Assembly (NCBI GenBank): GCA_021161685.1
Contig: JAGHAD010000125.1
Location: 1 to 5,973 of the forward strand
DNA: 5,973 nucleotides
Direction of reading: 5' to 3'
Source: Thermoplasmata archaeon
GTDB taxonomy: Archaea > Thermoplasmatota > E2 > DHVEG-1 > B18-G2
Shown: in pieces, positions 5,818 to 5,973 of the stretch
Numbering within the stretch: the stretch's first letter is position 1
Layout: each line of letters opens with the position of its first letter
The notes under the pieces: generated by a model
Databases searched by the model: none
What the model was told of the DNA's origin: nothing
Seen by the model: only the letters and a program-made list of their open reading frames with translations
Program-made: the position numbers and the translations under genes

Positions 5818-5973
5818 ATGAGCATGATAAGAAAAGCTCACTTCATATCTTCAGGGATAGCTCTTTTAATCCTGCTTAGCATCGTTTCTCCAACGATTTC
5901 AGCAAAAACGAATATTCCAGAAAGATTTAAAGGCTTTAACAAGGGCGTATCATGGAAACCGGTTTTACCTTTA
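5818..5973 (+). CDS. Second surface-protein paralogue, N-terminal 52 residues (cut by window end)
   Basis: ATG 5818 opens 52 codons to the window end without a stop. The protein starts MSMIRKAHFISSGIALLILL, with the likely cleavage site after SPTISA, and then continues identically to the first gene (residues 11-52 are the same). Only the first ten residues differ: R3 to M, G6 to K, R7 to A and L10 to I. The ribosome-binding site GGGGGA at 5806-5811 supports this start. It is a tandem paralogue of the preceding surface protein; its full length, and whether it is intact, cannot be seen. Function is as unknown as for the first copy. Confidence 0.88.
   Translation, partial: MSMIRKAHFISSGIALLILLSIVSPTISAKTNIPERFKGFNKGVSWKPVLPL
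5846..5973 (+). repeat. Direct repeat, copy 2 (5' end of second surface-protein gene)
   Basis: This matches 2234-2361 at 127 of 128 positions, 3612 bp downstream and in the same reading frame and orientation. The left boundary is sharp: the 28 coding bases before it differ at 10 positions. The right boundary lies beyond the window. Confidence 0.97.

Noticed and set aside
1..5973. tRNA, rRNA or CRISPR features
   Set aside because: Reading both strands, I saw no tRNA-like arms, rRNA sequence or regularly spaced short repeats. All longer stretches are covered by coding regions.

Overview
The window looks like archaeal chromosome. It carries the archaeal RNA polymerase stalk subunit Rpo7 (RpoE'), archaeal Spt4, an archaeal-type GTP-dependent dephospho-CoA kinase (DUF359) and the archaeal/eukaryal ribosomal proteins S24e and S27ae, all on the + strand. 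Base composition is moderately AT-rich. Arginine is written mostly as AGA/AGG and ATA is a common isoleucine codon, as in many thermophilic archaea. The gene order fits Euryarchaeota in the broad sense. The large surface protein faintly recalls proteins of Thermoplasmatota-type lineages, but that placement is inference only.

Layout. Positions 1-259 (- strand) hold the 5' end of an insertion-sequence transposase of the DDE/IS5-like type, cut by the window edge. A near-perfect 17-bp inverted repeat (244-260 / 281-297) straddles its start codon. Positions 260-398 are the divergent intergenic region, with a TATA/BRE-like promoter for the operon at about 346-362. Positions 399-2113 are a tightly packed five-gene operon, rpoE1-spt4-DUF359-rps24e-rps27ae, in which every junction overlaps by 4, 20, 20 and 17 bp. 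It couples transcription (polymerase stalk, Spt4 elongation factor), coenzyme A synthesis and small-subunit ribosome assembly. Positions 2114-2205 hold T-rich putative terminator sequence and a promoter.

Positions 2206-5763 encode a 1185-residue secreted, membrane-anchored protein. It has a Sec signal peptide, a large extracellular region with several alpha/beta and beta-sandwich-like segments, and a single C-terminal membrane helix with a basic tail. It has no name I recognise. Parts resemble cell-wall-binding-repeat-2-like and peptidase C25 (gingipain)-like sequence. After a 54-bp gap a second gene starts at 5818 with the same signal peptide and mature N-terminus, and the window ends inside it. 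The two copies are identical over 127 of 128 bp, while the sequence just upstream has clearly diverged.

The main points for a second look are the tandem surface-protein pair with its sharply bounded identical 5' segment, the unassigned domain make-up of the large protein, and the inverted repeat over the transposase start. Both window edges lie in sequence likely to be repeated in the genome (transposase, duplicated gene), so the window could be a contig bounded by repeats.
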